DNA of 64,000 bases from Lysobacter capsici (GTDB taxonomy: Bacteria > Pseudomonadota > Gammaproteobacteria > Xanthomonadales > Xanthomonadaceae), in the NCBI RefSeq assembly GCF_014779555.2, contig NZ_CP094357.1:5890001-5954000 (forward strand), written 5' to 3'. The position numbers were made by a program, and so were the translations under genes. Shown here one piece after another: positions 51,861 to 63,200 of this stretch; position 1 is the first letter of the stretch, and every line of letters starts with the position of its first letter. Under the pieces are notes generated by a model, which made no database searches, was not told the origin of the DNA, and saw only the letters and a program-made list of their open reading frames with translations.

Positions 51861-52639
51861 GTTTCGACCTTCACCTCAATGGCCTGCGGGCATTGGTCAC
51901 GGGCGGCACGCTGGGCCTTGGCGCCGCCGTCGTGAATACCCTCGTGGAGGCTGGCGCTCGGGTGGCGACATCCGCGCGCACTGTGCCGGCGCAGCCGGTG
52001 GCTGGGGTCACCTACGTCGCCGCCGACCTGTCGACGGCGCAAGGCACGAGTCATTTCGCTCAGACCGTCTTGCAGGACTGGGGCGGCGTCGACATCTTGA
52101 TCAACGTGCTCGGCGGCTCGAGAACTCCCGCCGGCGGTTTCGCTGCGATCAGCGATGAGCACTGGCTCGCCGAGCTGAACCTGAATCTGATGCCCGCCGT
52201 ACGCCTGGATCGAGCGCTGCTGCCAGCAATGCTGGCTCAGGGCTCGGGCGTCATCATCCACGTCAGCTCCATCCAACGCGTGCTGCCTCTGCACCAGTCC
52301 ACTACCGCTTACGCCGCGGCCAAGGGCGCCCTCACCACGTATAGCAAATCGCTGGCAAGAGAGGTCACGCCAAAGGGAGTTCGCGTGCTGAGCGTCGCGC
52401 CGGGATGGATCGAGACCGAGGCTTCCGTGGTGTTCGCCGAACGGATGGCTGCGCAGGCCGGAACGGATTATGAGGGCGGCAAGAAAATCGTCATGGACTG
52501 GCTGGGTGGCATTCCCGTGGGTCGACCGGCCAAACCACGGGAGGTCGCCGATCTAATCGCCTTCCTGGCGTCCCCGCGATCGGCGTCGATCGCAGGGTCC
52601 GAGTATCGGATCGACGGCGGCACTGTTCCCACCGTGTAG
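51857..52639 (+). CDS. SDR-family oxidoreductase
   Basis: A 260-aa short-chain dehydrogenase. TGGTLGLG at residues 16-23 is the cofactor motif, INVLGG replaces the common NNAG, HVSSIQ supplies Ser and YAAAK the Tyr-Lys pair. C-terminal GSEYRIDGGTVPTV is typical. It is coupled to the SnoaL-like gene by a 4-bp overlap. Substrate unknown. A composite repeat begins 11 bp after its stop. Confidence 0.9.
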   Translation: MSFDLHLNGLRALVTGGTLGLGAAVVNTLVEAGARVATSARTVPAQPVAGVTYVAADLSTAQGTSHFAQTVLQDWGGVDILINVLGGSRTPAGGFAAISDEHWLAELNLNLMPAVRLDRALLPAMLAQGSGVIIHVSSIQRVLPLHQSTTAYAAAKGALTTYSKSLAREVTPKGVRVLSVAPGWIETEASVVFAERMAAQAGTDYEGGKKIVMDWLGGIPVGRPAKPREVADLIAFLASPRSASIAGSEYRIDGGTVPTV

Positions 52640-52649
52640 CCAGCAGCAG

Positions 52650-52747
52650 GAAAAACAGGGGTCGCAGTGCACTTTCAAACGCACGCCTCTGAAACGCTAT
52701 TGCCGTCGAAATGCCAAGCCGACGCCGCTTCGCGGTTCACTCGGCAC
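52650..52747 (+). repeat. composite interspersed repeat
   Basis: AAAAACAGGGGTCGCAGTGC, ACTTTCAAACGCACGCC, TCTGAAACGCTATTGCCG and TCGAAATGCC form the 5' module; AAGCCGACGCCGCTTCGCGG is the core. The right part of the core is diverged. Confidence 0.7.
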
Positions 52748-52761
52748 ACGAGCCGACCGAG

Positions 52762-52909
52762 CTTGAAGACGATCGCTCAAACATTCATTGCACTATCTTT
52801 GTCCGCAATGTTGCCGACGGCTCATGCCGAAGCGCCGATGGATCTATGCAAAGTGCTGCGTGACTTCGTCGAGTCCATCCCGCCGAATTCGGAGCAGCAA
52901 TTTACTTAA
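52762..52909 (+). pseudogene. truncated exported protein
   Basis: From a TTG at 52762 the frame reads a good signal peptide, LKTIAQTFIALSLSAMLPTA HAEA in two blocks, then LCKVLRDFVESIPPNSEQQF and a stop. Only 22 mature residues remain, far too few for a secreted protein with such a start, so it looks like the 5' remnant of a longer gene. It begins directly behind a composite repeat. Confidence 0.45.
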
Positions 52910-53001
52910 CGCCCGACCGGTAGCGCCTTACGGGCCGAAAGCCACTGGACTGCAAATGAGCGTAGGCTGGCGATCCCACTGCAAGAACAGGGAGACAGCT
53001 C

Positions 53002-53304
53002 ATGGTCAAGCTCGCGTTGTTCGTTCGCCTGGAAGCGAAAGCCGGAAAAGAGAGTGAGGTCGAGAGCTTCCTGAAGAGCGGTCTTCCACTCGTCATGGAG
53101 GAGCCCGCGACGATCGCCTGGTTTGGGATTCGTCTCGGGCCAACAACCTTCGGAATTTTTGATGCGTTCCCCGACGATGCGGGTCGGCAAGCGCATCTGT
53201 CCGGCAAGGTTGCGGCGGCCTTGATGGCAAGGGCCGGAGACCTGTTCTCCGAACCTCCGTCCATCGAGGAAGTCGACGTGCTTGCAGCAAAGCTGCCGGG
53301 CTAG
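53002..53304 (+). CDS. antibiotic biosynthesis monooxygenase (ABM)-fold protein
   Basis: A 100-aa ferredoxin-like alpha-beta protein of the ABM/YgiN type: LALFVRLEAKAGKESEVESF, then TIAWFGIRLGPTTFGIFDAF, DDAGRQAHLSGKVAAALMA. Relatives are cofactor-free quinone or polyketide monooxygenases acting as dimers. ATG 53002 follows GGGAGACAG. It is monocistronic with its own terminator about 40 bp downstream. Confidence 0.85.
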   Translation: MVKLALFVRLEAKAGKESEVESFLKSGLPLVMEEPATIAWFGIRLGPTTFGIFDAFPDDAGRQAHLSGKVAAALMARAGDLFSEPPSIEEVDVLAAKLPG

Positions 53305-53343
53305 GGCAGCACTAAAGACCGCCTTGCAAGCGCCGGCAACCGG
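53305..53343. other. start of a 500-bp intergenic gap
   Basis: The gap 53305-53800 holds the terminator at 53344, a GAATGTCCGCTTCTGGCCGA sequence at 53429 like the 3' module of the composite repeat, and a GGGCATGCGTCATGCCC hairpin at about 53648. No gene is recognised. Confidence 0.4.
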
Positions 53344-53371
53344 AACCGCCTTCGGGCGGTTTCTTTGTTTG
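53344..53371 (+). terminator. rho-independent terminator
   Basis: AACCGCC, loop TTCG, GGCGGTT, then TCTTTGTTT. It ends the ABM-protein transcript. Confidence 0.85.
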
Positions 53372-53800
53372 TCTGCGTGGTTTCAAATTTGAACTGCAGC
53401 GCTGACTCGGGCCGGCAGACCACTTGATATCGAATGTCCGCTTCTGGCCGAAAGTTGACCCGAAGCGAAGTTTCCGCAGCGCCCTTGTGGACGTCTTGAT
53501 CACCTTCAAATCTTGTCGGAACTGCACGCCGGGCCGATTCCTGTTTGCTCAAGATCAAGCGCTTCTATCGATCTTGTCGACTCGGCGAGCGGGCGTCGTC
53601 CTCTGATTTCATCCGCGGATGCCACGGGCGAGGCTGCGCGCACCGGACGGGCATGCGTCATGCCCGGTTCCGAAATGTAAATTTTTTGTAAATATCGGCC
53701 AGGCGGGCCGTTGACTGCCGCCCGCGGCGCACCCCTAATCGCTGCAGTTGCGGCCGCAACGTGTCGAGTCACCCATCCAGTCCAACAAAAGGAATTCGTC

Positions 53801-54052
53801 ATGAAACAAGTCACGAAGACGCTGTTGATGCTCGCCCTGGTTGCCGCGTCCGCCTTCACCATCGGCAGCGCGTTGGCCCGTCCGCCCGGTGGCGGCACAC
53901 TGCCGCCTCAGCCGCCTCAGCCGCCCATTGATGTGCGCGACGTGTGGACGTGCTACTACCAATACGAAATCGTCCAGTTTGAAACGCCCTGCCCCTCCGT
54001 CTACAACGGGCAAAGGCTCGAGAATTCGTTTTACGGACCTCCGATCATCTGA
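53801..54052 (+). CDS. small exported proline-rich protein
   Basis: An 83-aa protein with signal peptide (MKQVTKTLLMLALVAASAFT, cleavage near SALA). The mature part begins RPPGGG and has repeated PPQPP, then a Cys pair (WTCYYQY and TPCPSVY), suggesting a small disulphide-bonded secreted peptide. ATG 53801 follows AAAAGGA. It is followed by a strong terminator after 120 bp. No family is recognised. Confidence 0.65.
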   Translation: MKQVTKTLLMLALVAASAFTIGSALARPPGGGTLPPQPPQPPIDVRDVWTCYYQYEIVQFETPCPSVYNGQRLENSFYGPPII

Positions 54053-54171
54053 GTAATGCTGAAAGCCGCGCCAGGGATGGCGCACGTGCGCAGCGGCGTG
54101 CGATCGCGCCGATTGCGCACGCGAGAAACGGGCACCGCCCGGGAACAGCGGGCACTACCCGGCGTTTCGCG
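54053..54171. other. start of intergenic gap to 54385
   Basis: The 330-bp gap 54053-54385 holds a terminator (54172) and the 5' module of the composite repeat (54293). Nothing else is seen. Confidence 0.45.
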
Positions 54172-54204
54172 CCCGGACGACTCCCTCGGAGTCGTCCGGG
54201 TTTT
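54172..54204 (+). terminator. strong rho-independent terminator
   Basis: CCCGGACGACTCC and GGAGTCGTCCGGG form a perfect 13-bp stem with a 3-base loop, followed by TTTT. It ends the small exported-protein transcript. Confidence 0.9.
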
Positions 54205-54292
54205 CCATGGCATTCGATGCGGCGCGCTGTTTCCCAGCAGTTCGATCGCCATCACGATCGCGTCCTCGCGTCCCGACCGAAAACACGGATCG

Positions 54293-54335
54293 AGAAACAG
54301 GGGGCAGAGTGCAGTTCAAGGGCATGCCTCTTAGG
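54293..54335 (+). repeat. composite interspersed repeat, 5' module only
   Basis: GAGAAACAGGGGGCAGAGTG, then CAGTTCAAGGGCATGCCTC, matches the 5' module of the other copies. The palindromic core is absent. Confidence 0.6.
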
Positions 54336-54385
54336 CGAATTCTTCGGTCCGTCGCGTGCACGTCCACGCCAAGCAAGGCCGGGCC

Positions 54386-55267
54386 TTATCGCCGCTCCGT
54401 CATCCGCAACAGCAAATTGAATGCGCTGCTTTGGGTGTCTTCGATCGTGCCGCCGATGGCCTCCCAACCGATTCGCCACGCCTCGTCGTAAATGTCCGGG
54501 TCGGCGTCCACGGTCTTCTCGGCGACTTGGCGCGCTTTTCGCCATGCCTTTTCAAACTGGAACTCGGTCTGGGCCTGAGAAAAGGCAACGCCGGCGCGCT
54601 CCAGCGCGGGCACGACCATCGCTTCGACCCGGGGCACGAGGCCCTCATGCACCGCAAGCAGGATGCGCCCGTGCATCGAGCCGCTGGCTATGGACAACGC
54701 GTCGGAAAACAAGACGTCCCACTCCTCGGCCAGGACCGGGTCGGTCGCGATCGCGGCGACGGCGGCTGAGCCGGCGCTGTCGCCTTGCGCGGTGGGTTTG
54801 ACGGCATGCGACACGGCGACGCCCAACATCGACGCTTGTTCGCCCGCCACGGCATTGAGGGTGTTGTCGCCGGCGCGCGAGGTTTTTTCTGAATAAGCAT
54901 CGGGCAACACACCCGCCGCGGCGCAGATGGGCCCCAGGCCGGAGCGCATGCGCAGATCGAACGGGTCCTCGCCCAGCGACAGCGCCGGCAAGTTTCTCAG
55001 CGATCGCGCATGTTCGGCCAGCTTCGACCGTCCGTCGGCGTCCAGCCAGATCGGCGCGTAGTCGCGCACCAGCCAGTCCATCGCGAGCATGCGCCGGGCC
55101 GCCTGCGAGGCGGCGGACGATCGCGAATCGTGAACCACCGGCGCAAGAGGCTGCAACCAATGACGGCTCTGGTCATCGGGCATGGACTCGGCCCAAGCCT
55201 CCAGGAACGCGGCGATCACGGGGCAGGCGCCATGGCCGGGATCGTTCCAGTATCGATGCATATCCAT
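54386..55267 (-). CDS. hypothetical protein
   Basis: A 293-aa soluble, helix-rich protein with no signal peptide. The N-terminal half opens MDMHRYWNDPGHGACPVIAA and includes RMLAMDWLVRDYAPIWLD; the C-terminal half is a row of acidic and alanine-rich helices ending AWRIGWEAIGGTIEDTQSS. The RMLAMDWLVRDY-APIWL block looks like a conserved uncharacterised actinobacterial or proteobacterial family but I cannot name it. It is monocistronic between repeats. Confidence 0.65.
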   Translation of the reverse strand: MDMHRYWNDPGHGACPVIAAFLEAWAESMPDDQSRHWLQPLAPVVHDSRSSAASQAARRMLAMDWLVRDYAPIWLDADGRSKLAEHARSLRNLPALSLGEDPFDLRMRSGLGPICAAAGVLPDAYSEKTSRAGDNTLNAVAGEQASMLGVAVSHAVKPTAQGDSAGSAAVAAIATDPVLAEEWDVLFSDALSIASGSMHGRILLAVHEGLVPRVEAMVVPALERAGVAFSQAQTEFQFEKAWRKARQVAEKTVDADPDIYDEAWRIGWEAIGGTIEDTQSSAFNLLLRMTERR

Positions 55268-55485
55268 GCTTATCGCCTGTGTCGTGAGCGAATCTCAGCC
55301 CGGGTCCGAACCACGAGCCGGCTTCGGCCGAGAAGAATTTTTACCGATTATGCTTGGCGCATCGTCGTGGCGCGAAACGCAGCGCGGCGATTGTTGATGA
55401 AGCCGTACTTCACCCGGGATCCATGGCGACGATCGCACGCACGGCGACGCTATGGGCCAAGCGGGGAAGCATCGAATCGTTTATC

Positions 55486-55553
55486 AAGCCGAAGCCGATT
55501 CGCGGCCCGGATTGCTTCAGACGTTCGCTGATGCTCGCTTCCGGCCAAGAGCA
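55486..55553 (+). repeat. composite interspersed repeat, core plus 3' module
   Basis: AAGCCGAAGCCGATTCGCGG, CCCGG, then TTCAGACGTTCGCTGATGCT and CGCTTCCGGCC. The 3' module matches the copy ending at 21577 almost exactly. The rest of 55268-55562 has nothing recognised. Confidence 0.6.
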
Positions 55554-55562
55554 GACACCCCA

Positions 55563-56477
55563 TCACGCGGGACGCATGCGCTTGATGTCGCGCTGCGGCG
55601 GTTCTCCGAAGAGGCGGCTGTATTCGCGACTGAACTGCGAAGGGCTTTCGTAACCCACCAATCCACTGGCATTACCGGCATCGACGTTCTGGTTGAGCAT
55701 CAACTGCCGCGCTTCCTGCAGTCGAAGTTGCTTCTGGAACTGCAGCGGGCTGGTACCGGTTATGGCGCGGAAATGCTGGCGAAACGTCGACGGACTCATA
55801 TGCACCCGACTCGCGAGCGCGTCGGCCTGCAAGGGCTGCTTGAAATTGAGTTTCAACCACGCGACGGCCTTGGCGATCTGCTGGTTGGGCGATCCCGTCG
55901 CAACAAGGTCCTGAAGATACCCGCCATGCGGGCCGACCAGTAGCCGGGCTGTGATCTCTTGCTGGATCAGCGGCGAAAGCGTCTGCACCAATGAAGGCTC
56001 GTGCAACAGTCCGACGAGGCGAACCAGCGCATCGACCAGCGTCGCCTCCAATGTTTCGACCGAGATGGATCGGCAGGCGCGCTCGCGCTTGCGTGGCGGC
56101 AGCTCCACTTCGCAGACCAACTGCGTGATGAGCCGGGTATCCAGGGTCAAGAAAAGGCCGAGGAACGGCTCGTGGCTCGACGCGCGCGTCACATGCGCCA
56201 CGACCGGCGAATCGATGGTGGTAAGCATTGATTGGCCGGGGGCGTAATCGATGACCTCGCTGCCCATCAACACCTGTTTGCTGCCCTGGGCCACGACGCC
56301 GACGCCCAGACCATAGACGCAATGCAGCGGCTCGGTAGGCGCGCTGCGACGGTGCACGGAAAGGGATGGAATAGCCGTGACGTGGTCGCCGTCGGATCGG
56401 GCAATCCGTTCGATGGCCCTGGCCAGGCGCGCCGGGTCGGCCGGTGAGGCAGAGACCTGTGCTGCCTGCGTTCTCAT
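55563..56477 (-). CDS. AraC-family transcriptional regulator (AraC_N type)
   Basis: A 304-aa regulator. AraC_N domain (CVYGLGVGVVAQGSKQVLMG; YAPGQSMLTTIDSPVVAHVT) is followed by the two HTHs (LQADALASRVHMSPSTFRQH; GNASGLVGYESPSQFSREYS). STFRQHFRAITGTSPLQFQK is nearly identical to the paralogue at 29536-30429. It is divergent from the AKR/SDR operon, 178 bp away. ATG 56477 has GGAGA upstream; a longer frame would add 17 residues. Confidence 0.88.
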   Translation of the reverse strand: MRTQAAQVSASPADPARLARAIERIARSDGDHVTAIPSLSVHRRSAPTEPLHCVYGLGVGVVAQGSKQVLMGSEVIDYAPGQSMLTTIDSPVVAHVTRASSHEPFLGLFLTLDTRLITQLVCEVELPPRKRERACRSISVETLEATLVDALVRLVGLLHEPSLVQTLSPLIQQEITARLLVGPHGGYLQDLVATGSPNQQIAKAVAWLKLNFKQPLQADALASRVHMSPSTFRQHFRAITGTSPLQFQKQLRLQEARQLMLNQNVDAGNASGLVGYESPSQFSREYSRLFGEPPQRDIKRMRPA

Positions 56478-56571
56478 GCGAGTCTCCGCCGCTTGATGCT
56501 TGCCACGAGCGTACACGCCGCCCGTCATCCAGATATCAGCCCTGATCGTGATTCGTCATTTCAGGCAATAA

Positions 56572-57801
<1,230 letters not shown>

Positions 57802-57830
57802 TAAAGAACCCAAATCATAGGAGCGTGGCT

Positions 57831-58673
57831 ATGACAAGCAAGAAAGTCTGGTTCATCACCGGCGCTGGCCGCGGACTAGGCGTCGAAATCGCAAGAGCTG
57901 CGCTCGCCAAGGACTACGCCGTCGTCGCCACTGGCCGCGATCCAGGTAAGGTGGAGGCGGCAATTGGCGCAAATCCGAATCTGCATTGCGTCCGCCTCGA
58001 CGTAACCAGGGAAGCCGAGGCCCGGGAGGCCGTAGCCAGCGCGGTGGACCGATTTGGTCGCATTGACGTGCTGGTCAATAACGCCGGCAACTTCTTCGCG
58101 GGCTTCTTCGAGGAACTCAGTCCTGCCCAGGTCCGGGACCAGATCGAAACCCTGTTGTTTGGCCCGATGAACGTGACCCGCGCGGCGCTACCGGTAATGC
58201 GCAGGCAACGCGCCGGCCTGTTGCTGACTATTTCGTCGACAGCGGGCATCACCGGTGGCTCGTTCTGCTCGGCCTATGCCGCCGCGAAGTTCGGCGTCGA
58301 AGGCTGGATCGAGTCGTTGGCGTTGGAGGTGTCACCGTTCGGTATTCGGTCGATGATCGTCGAACCAGGATTCTTCCGCACTGATCTATTGACGACGCAA
58401 TCGACCACGTACGCCGCGGGGTCCATAGACGACTACGCGGAACGCACCGCTGAAACAGTGACCGCTTGGGCCGGCATGAATGGCAAGCAGGGCGGAGATC
58501 CGACCAGACTCGCCGAGGCGTTGGTGCAACTCGCTGGCCATGATGACCCACCCGCCCGGTTCGCGGCAGGCGCGGATGCGGTCCTGGCATTCGAAGCCAA
58601 GGCCAACACGTTGCTGGCACAGGCCGAAGCTTATCGTGGGCTGTCATCGTCCCTCGGGTTCGCGAATCCCTGA
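57831..58673 (+). CDS. SDR-family oxidoreductase
   Basis: A 280-aa short-chain dehydrogenase: TGAGRGLG at residues 11-18, VNNAGNFFAGFFEE, SSTAGITGG with Ser and YAAAKFGVEGWIES with Tyr-Lys. ATG 57831 follows AGGAGCG. It is downstream of the aldo-keto reductase in the same operon, probably controlled by the AraC regulator. Substrate unknown. Confidence 0.9.
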   Translation: MTSKKVWFITGAGRGLGVEIARAALAKDYAVVATGRDPGKVEAAIGANPNLHCVRLDVTREAEAREAVASAVDRFGRIDVLVNNAGNFFAGFFEELSPAQVRDQIETLLFGPMNVTRAALPVMRRQRAGLLLTISSTAGITGGSFCSAYAAAKFGVEGWIESLALEVSPFGIRSMIVEPGFFRTDLLTTQSTTYAAGSIDDYAERTAETVTAWAGMNGKQGGDPTRLAEALVQLAGHDDPPARFAAGADAVLAFEAKANTLLAQAEAYRGLSSSLGFANP

Positions 58674-58826
58674 CCAGCTAGACTGGTACCCCGACCAACT
58701 TGCAGGGAAGCGGTCGCGCAAGAGCGAGTCCGCTTCGGATCGGAAGCGGCCACTGAGCTGGCCGCATTGAACCGTCAAGCCATCCGCGCATAAATGGTCT
58801 GCAGCCCCCAAGGTCGCGATGTGCGA

Positions 58827-60170
58827 TCAGAACTTGTATTGCGCCGACACGCCGTAGAGATCGGCATGTCCATCGAATGAACCTGCCAACCGCGAACCGC
58901 CAGCATCAAGGTCCAAAGGCGCTGAATCAACCTCGATGCGGGTGTATCCGAAATTGATCTCCAGCGCATCGCTTGCGCTCCAAGTGCCGCCCACCGAGTA
59001 CCAGATGCGATCGTCGTCGGGCATGCGCGGGGTGCGGGTTTCGATGTGAGTGGGAGTCTCGTCGAAAGCCAGGCCCGCGCGCAGCGTGAATCGTTCATTG
59101 AGTTTGAGTTCGGCGCCTAGCGACACGAACTGAGTGTCGCGCCATTCAAAAGGCTCGATCGATTCAGGGTCGGGGTTGGCGAAATCAATGCGCACTTCCC
59201 GCAGCGATGACCAGCCGGTCTCGCTCCACGATGCCATCATCGCGAAACGATCGGTGAACGCGTAGCGCACATCGACACTGGTGACCGACGGCGTGGTCAA
59301 TTTTGCGGTGATTGCGCCGTCCTGAAACAGATTACGGGTGGCCGGACTCGCCGCGAATACCGCAGCGACGTTTCCTGGGACCGTCCAGTCCGCATTGCCG
59401 GACAGCTCGTAGTCGATTTCAGAGCGGTAACTAAGGCCGATCGCCAGCTTGTCCGTGGGACTGAAGTTCGCGCCCACAAGCCAACCATATCCGGTGTTGT
59501 CGCCTTGCACTTCGGCGATGCCGTCAGCCGCCTGCGGGCGCGCAAAGGGCAGCGGACGCGTGCTGGCGTTGGAGAAAAGCAGAGTGCCGAAATCGATGCC
59601 CCTGGACAGGGTCACATCGGCGCGCGAATAGATCACGCCGGCACCTACCGAAAATCGGTTCGGCACGATATCGATCGCCGCGGCCAAAGTCAGATCGACG
59701 ATCTCCACTTCCGATTTCTGGCCGAAGTAGCGACCGTTCCAACCGTTGTCGTATTCCGTCTTCAGGCCGAAGGGCGCGCTGATCATGATGCCGAACGCCA
59801 GGTCGTTGTCGGCCTTGTGAATCATGGACACCGCGGGAACCGCGGCTATGTCACCGGCATCCCCACCGTCACCGCCGACCAGCGGACGGCCCAGTGCGTC
59901 GGTACCCGAGCCCTTGAACTGGTAGCTCAGGTCGATCACCGTCGCGTCGACCTGAAAACTCGTTCCTTCGAAGCGAGCCATCGTCGCTGGGTTGTTGACG
60001 ACGACCGAACTGTCATCGGTGCGGACGCCGGCGCCGGCGAAGGCGGCGCCCATGGACTTGACGCTGTTTTCCTTGAGCTGGAAACCCGAGGCGTTGACCT
60101 GGCCTAGGCTCAGGGCACCAGCGATGCCCAGGGCAAGCATCGAGAAATGGGGATGGACGTACTGCCTCAT
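58827..60170 (-). CDS. FadL/OmpP1/TodX-type outer membrane porin
   Basis: A 447-aa outer-membrane protein. Signal peptide to VNA (near residue 27), then SGFQLKENSVKSMGAAFAGA, the N-terminal hatch sequence of FadL-type channels that carry long-chain fatty acids or hydrophobic aromatics. The rest is a series of amphipathic strands ending in YGVSAQYKF with C-terminal Phe, as expected of a beta-barrel assembled by BAM. It is 78 bp downstream of the RND permease gene on the same strand, perhaps co-transcribed. Confidence 0.9.
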   Translation of the reverse strand: MRQYVHPHFSMLALGIAGALSLGQVNASGFQLKENSVKSMGAAFAGAGVRTDDSSVVVNNPATMARFEGTSFQVDATVIDLSYQFKGSGTDALGRPLVGGDGGDAGDIAAVPAVSMIHKADNDLAFGIMISAPFGLKTEYDNGWNGRYFGQKSEVEIVDLTLAAAIDIVPNRFSVGAGVIYSRADVTLSRGIDFGTLLFSNASTRPLPFARPQAADGIAEVQGDNTGYGWLVGANFSPTDKLAIGLSYRSEIDYELSGNADWTVPGNVAAVFAASPATRNLFQDGAITAKLTTPSVTSVDVRYAFTDRFAMMASWSETGWSSLREVRIDFANPDPESIEPFEWRDTQFVSLGAELKLNERFTLRAGLAFDETPTHIETRTPRMPDDDRIWYSVGGTWSASDALEINFGYTRIEVDSAPLDLDAGGSRLAGSFDGHADLYGVSAQYKF

Positions 60171-60248
60171 GCGTATGGTTCTCCGTTAGCTGAATCGTCG
60201 TGGTTTTACGGCGGCTTGACGCATACTTCGCCCGCCGGCCATGTGTGC

Positions 60249-63200
60249 TTATGCGAGCTTCGCCTCGACGGGTCTGCTATCGCTGTCGGGCTTGATCTTG
60301 AACCAGATGGAATACATGGCCGGCAGGAACACCAGGGTCAGCACCGTTCCCGCGAACGTGCCGCCGATCAGCGTGTAAGCGAGGGTTCCCCAGAACACGG
60401 AATGGGTCAGCGGGATAAAGGCCAGGATCGCTGCCAAGGCAGTCAGGATCACGGGCCTGGCACGCTGTACCGTGGCCTCCACGACCGCGTCGAACGGAGC
60501 CAATCCTTCCTGCTCGTTGTGGTGGATTTGCCCGATCAGGATCAGCGTGTTGCGCATCAGGATTCCCGACAGCGCAATCAACCCGACCAGCGCATTGATG
60601 CCGAACGGTTGCTGGAACACAAGAAGAGTCGGCACGACGCCGATCAGTCCCAACGGGCTGGTCAGGAACACCATGACCATGGCGGAGATCGAGCGCACTT
60701 GCAGGATGATGATCAGCAAAGTGATCGCCAGCATGATCGGGAACAGCGGCAACATGGCTTTCGTGGCTTTGCCTGACTCCTCGATGGAGCCGGCCTGCTC
60801 GATGCCATAGCCCCTCGGCAGCTTCTGCATGAGAGGTTGAAGTTGCTGAGTGATGGCCGATGACACGTCCGGCGGCTGCAGGCCGTCGGCGATATCGCCG
60901 CGTACCGTGATTGTCGGCATGCGGTCGCGGCGGCGCATGATCGGCTCTTCCATGCGTACCTCGACCTTGCCCACCTGCGAGAGCGGGATGCGCTGTCCGT
61001 TAGCGCCGGCCAAGGTGAAGTCGGTGATCTTGGCCGGGTCGAGGCGGGTGTCGCCCGCCGAACGCGCGACGACTTGCACCGTTCGAATGTCCTCACGCAC
61101 CGCGGTGACGGGCACACCGTTCAACAGGAACTGCAGTTGCAGCGCCACGGCGTTGGAGGTCAGTCCTACGGCCTGCAATCGGTCCTGCTGCAAGGTGAAG
61201 TGCAACGTGGGCGTGCGCACGCCCCAGTCCGTGTTGACCGTGCGCATCATCGCACTGGTCTCCATGACCTGCTGCACATCGGCCGCGATGTTGCGCAACG
61301 TTTCGGGATCGGGGCCGGTAACCCGATAGGCCACCGGATACGGTGAATACGGGCCGAAAACCAGTTGAGTGACGCGCAGGCGCGCCTGCGGCGCAAGGCC
61401 GTTGGCGATCGCCTGGCGCAGCCGATGTTTCAGCGCGTCGCGCTCATCCTGGCTGTCCGTTCGCACCACGATCTTGGCAAACGACGGGTCTGGCAATTCA
61501 GGCCCCACCGAAAAATAGAAGCGGGGCGCGCCTTGGCCGACGTAAGCGGTGACGATCCTGGCTTCCTTCTGCTTGCTCAGCCAGGCCTCCACCTTCGCAG
61601 CGGCGGCACTGGTCTGATTGATCGACGTGCCATAAGGCATCTGCACCTCGACCAACACTTCCGGCCGGTCCGAGATCGGGAAGAACTGCTTCTTGACCAC
61701 GCCCATCCCGAGCACGGACAAAACAAAGAGCGCCACGACCGAACCGGCGACCAGCCACTTGCGCGCAATCACCCGCGCCAGGATCTGACGGAAGCGGTGG
61801 TAGCGCGGCGTGTCGTAGATCGCGCCATGGCCGCCCTCCACCTTCTTGAAGTCAGGCAGCAACTTGACGCCCAGATAAGGCGTGAAAACCACGGCGACCA
61901 CCCACGAGGCGATGAGCGCGATGCCCACGATCCAGAACATGTTGCTGGTGTACTCACCCGCGGTGGATCGGGCGAAGCCGTTGGGCATGAAGCCGACCGC
62001 GGTGACCAGGGTTCCCGAGAGCATGGGCGCGGCCGTATGGCTCCAGGCATAAGCGGAGGCGGCGACGCGGCTGTATCCCTCTTCCATTTTCACCACCATC
62101 ATTTCGATGGCGATGATGGCGTCGTCCACCAGCAGGCCCAGCGCCAGAATCAGCGAGCCCAACGTGATGCGGTCGAAGTTCTTGCCGCTTGCGAGCATCA
62201 CCACGAAGACCGCCGCCAGGGTCAGCGGCACCGCGGCGGCGACCACCAGACCCACGCGCCAGCCCATGCTGACGAAGCAAACCAGCATCACCACCAGCAA
62301 TGCGGCGAAGAATTTGAGCATGAACTCATCGACCGACGAGTCGATGTTTACGGCCTGGTCGGTGACCTTGGACAGGCTCATGCCGAGCGGCAGCTCGGAT
62401 CCGATTGCGCTGACTTCGTCGTCCAGCGCCTTGCCCAAATCGAGCCCGTTCCAACCCTCGCGCATGACCACGCCCAGAAGCAGCGCGGGTTCGCCACCGT
62501 TGCGGATCACGAACGTCTTTGGATCTTCATAGCCACGCTTGACCGTGGCGATGTCCGATAGCTTCAACGTGCGACCTTGCGCCACCACCGGTGTGTCGCT
62601 GATCTTCTGCAGTTCGTCGAACGCGCCGTCCAGGCGGATGAATACCTCCGGCCCCTTGGTCTGCACGGAACCGGCGGGCGTCAACGCATTCTGGGTATTG
62701 AGCGCGGCGAACACTTGCTGCGGACTGACCCCCAGCGTGGCCAGACGCTCATGGGAGAATTCGACATAGATGCGTTCTGACTGCTCGCCGACGATGTTGA
62801 CCTTCTTGACGCCCGGCACGTGCAGCAGTCGCTGGCGCAACGTCTCCGCGTCGCGCACCAGCAGGCGTTGCGGCTCGCCCTGCGCCTTGAGCGCGTACAG
62901 AGCGAAGGTGACGTCCGCATATTCATCGTTGACCATCGGCCCAATCACGCCGGACGGCAGGTTGCCTGCCTCATCGGCGACTTTCTTGCGGGCTTGGTAG
63001 AACTGCTCTTGCACCTGCGAAGGCGGCGTGGAGTCGAGCAGCGTCAGCATCGTGAATGCCAGGCCCGGTCGCGTATAGGTTTCAGAACGGTCGTACCAGC
63101 GCAGTTCCTGCAGGCGCTTTTCGATCTTCTCGGCGACCTGGTCCTGCATCTCCTGCGCTGTCGCCCCGGGCCAGGCGGTAACCACGGTCATCACCTTGAC

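Noticed and set aside
37675-55553. All GCCGCTTCGCGGC palindromes are functional attC sites
   Set aside because: Copies beyond 30 kb lack the GTTRRRY and RYYYAAC ends and do not sit at cassette boundaries; only those at 11271, 19650 and 27853 have convincing ends.
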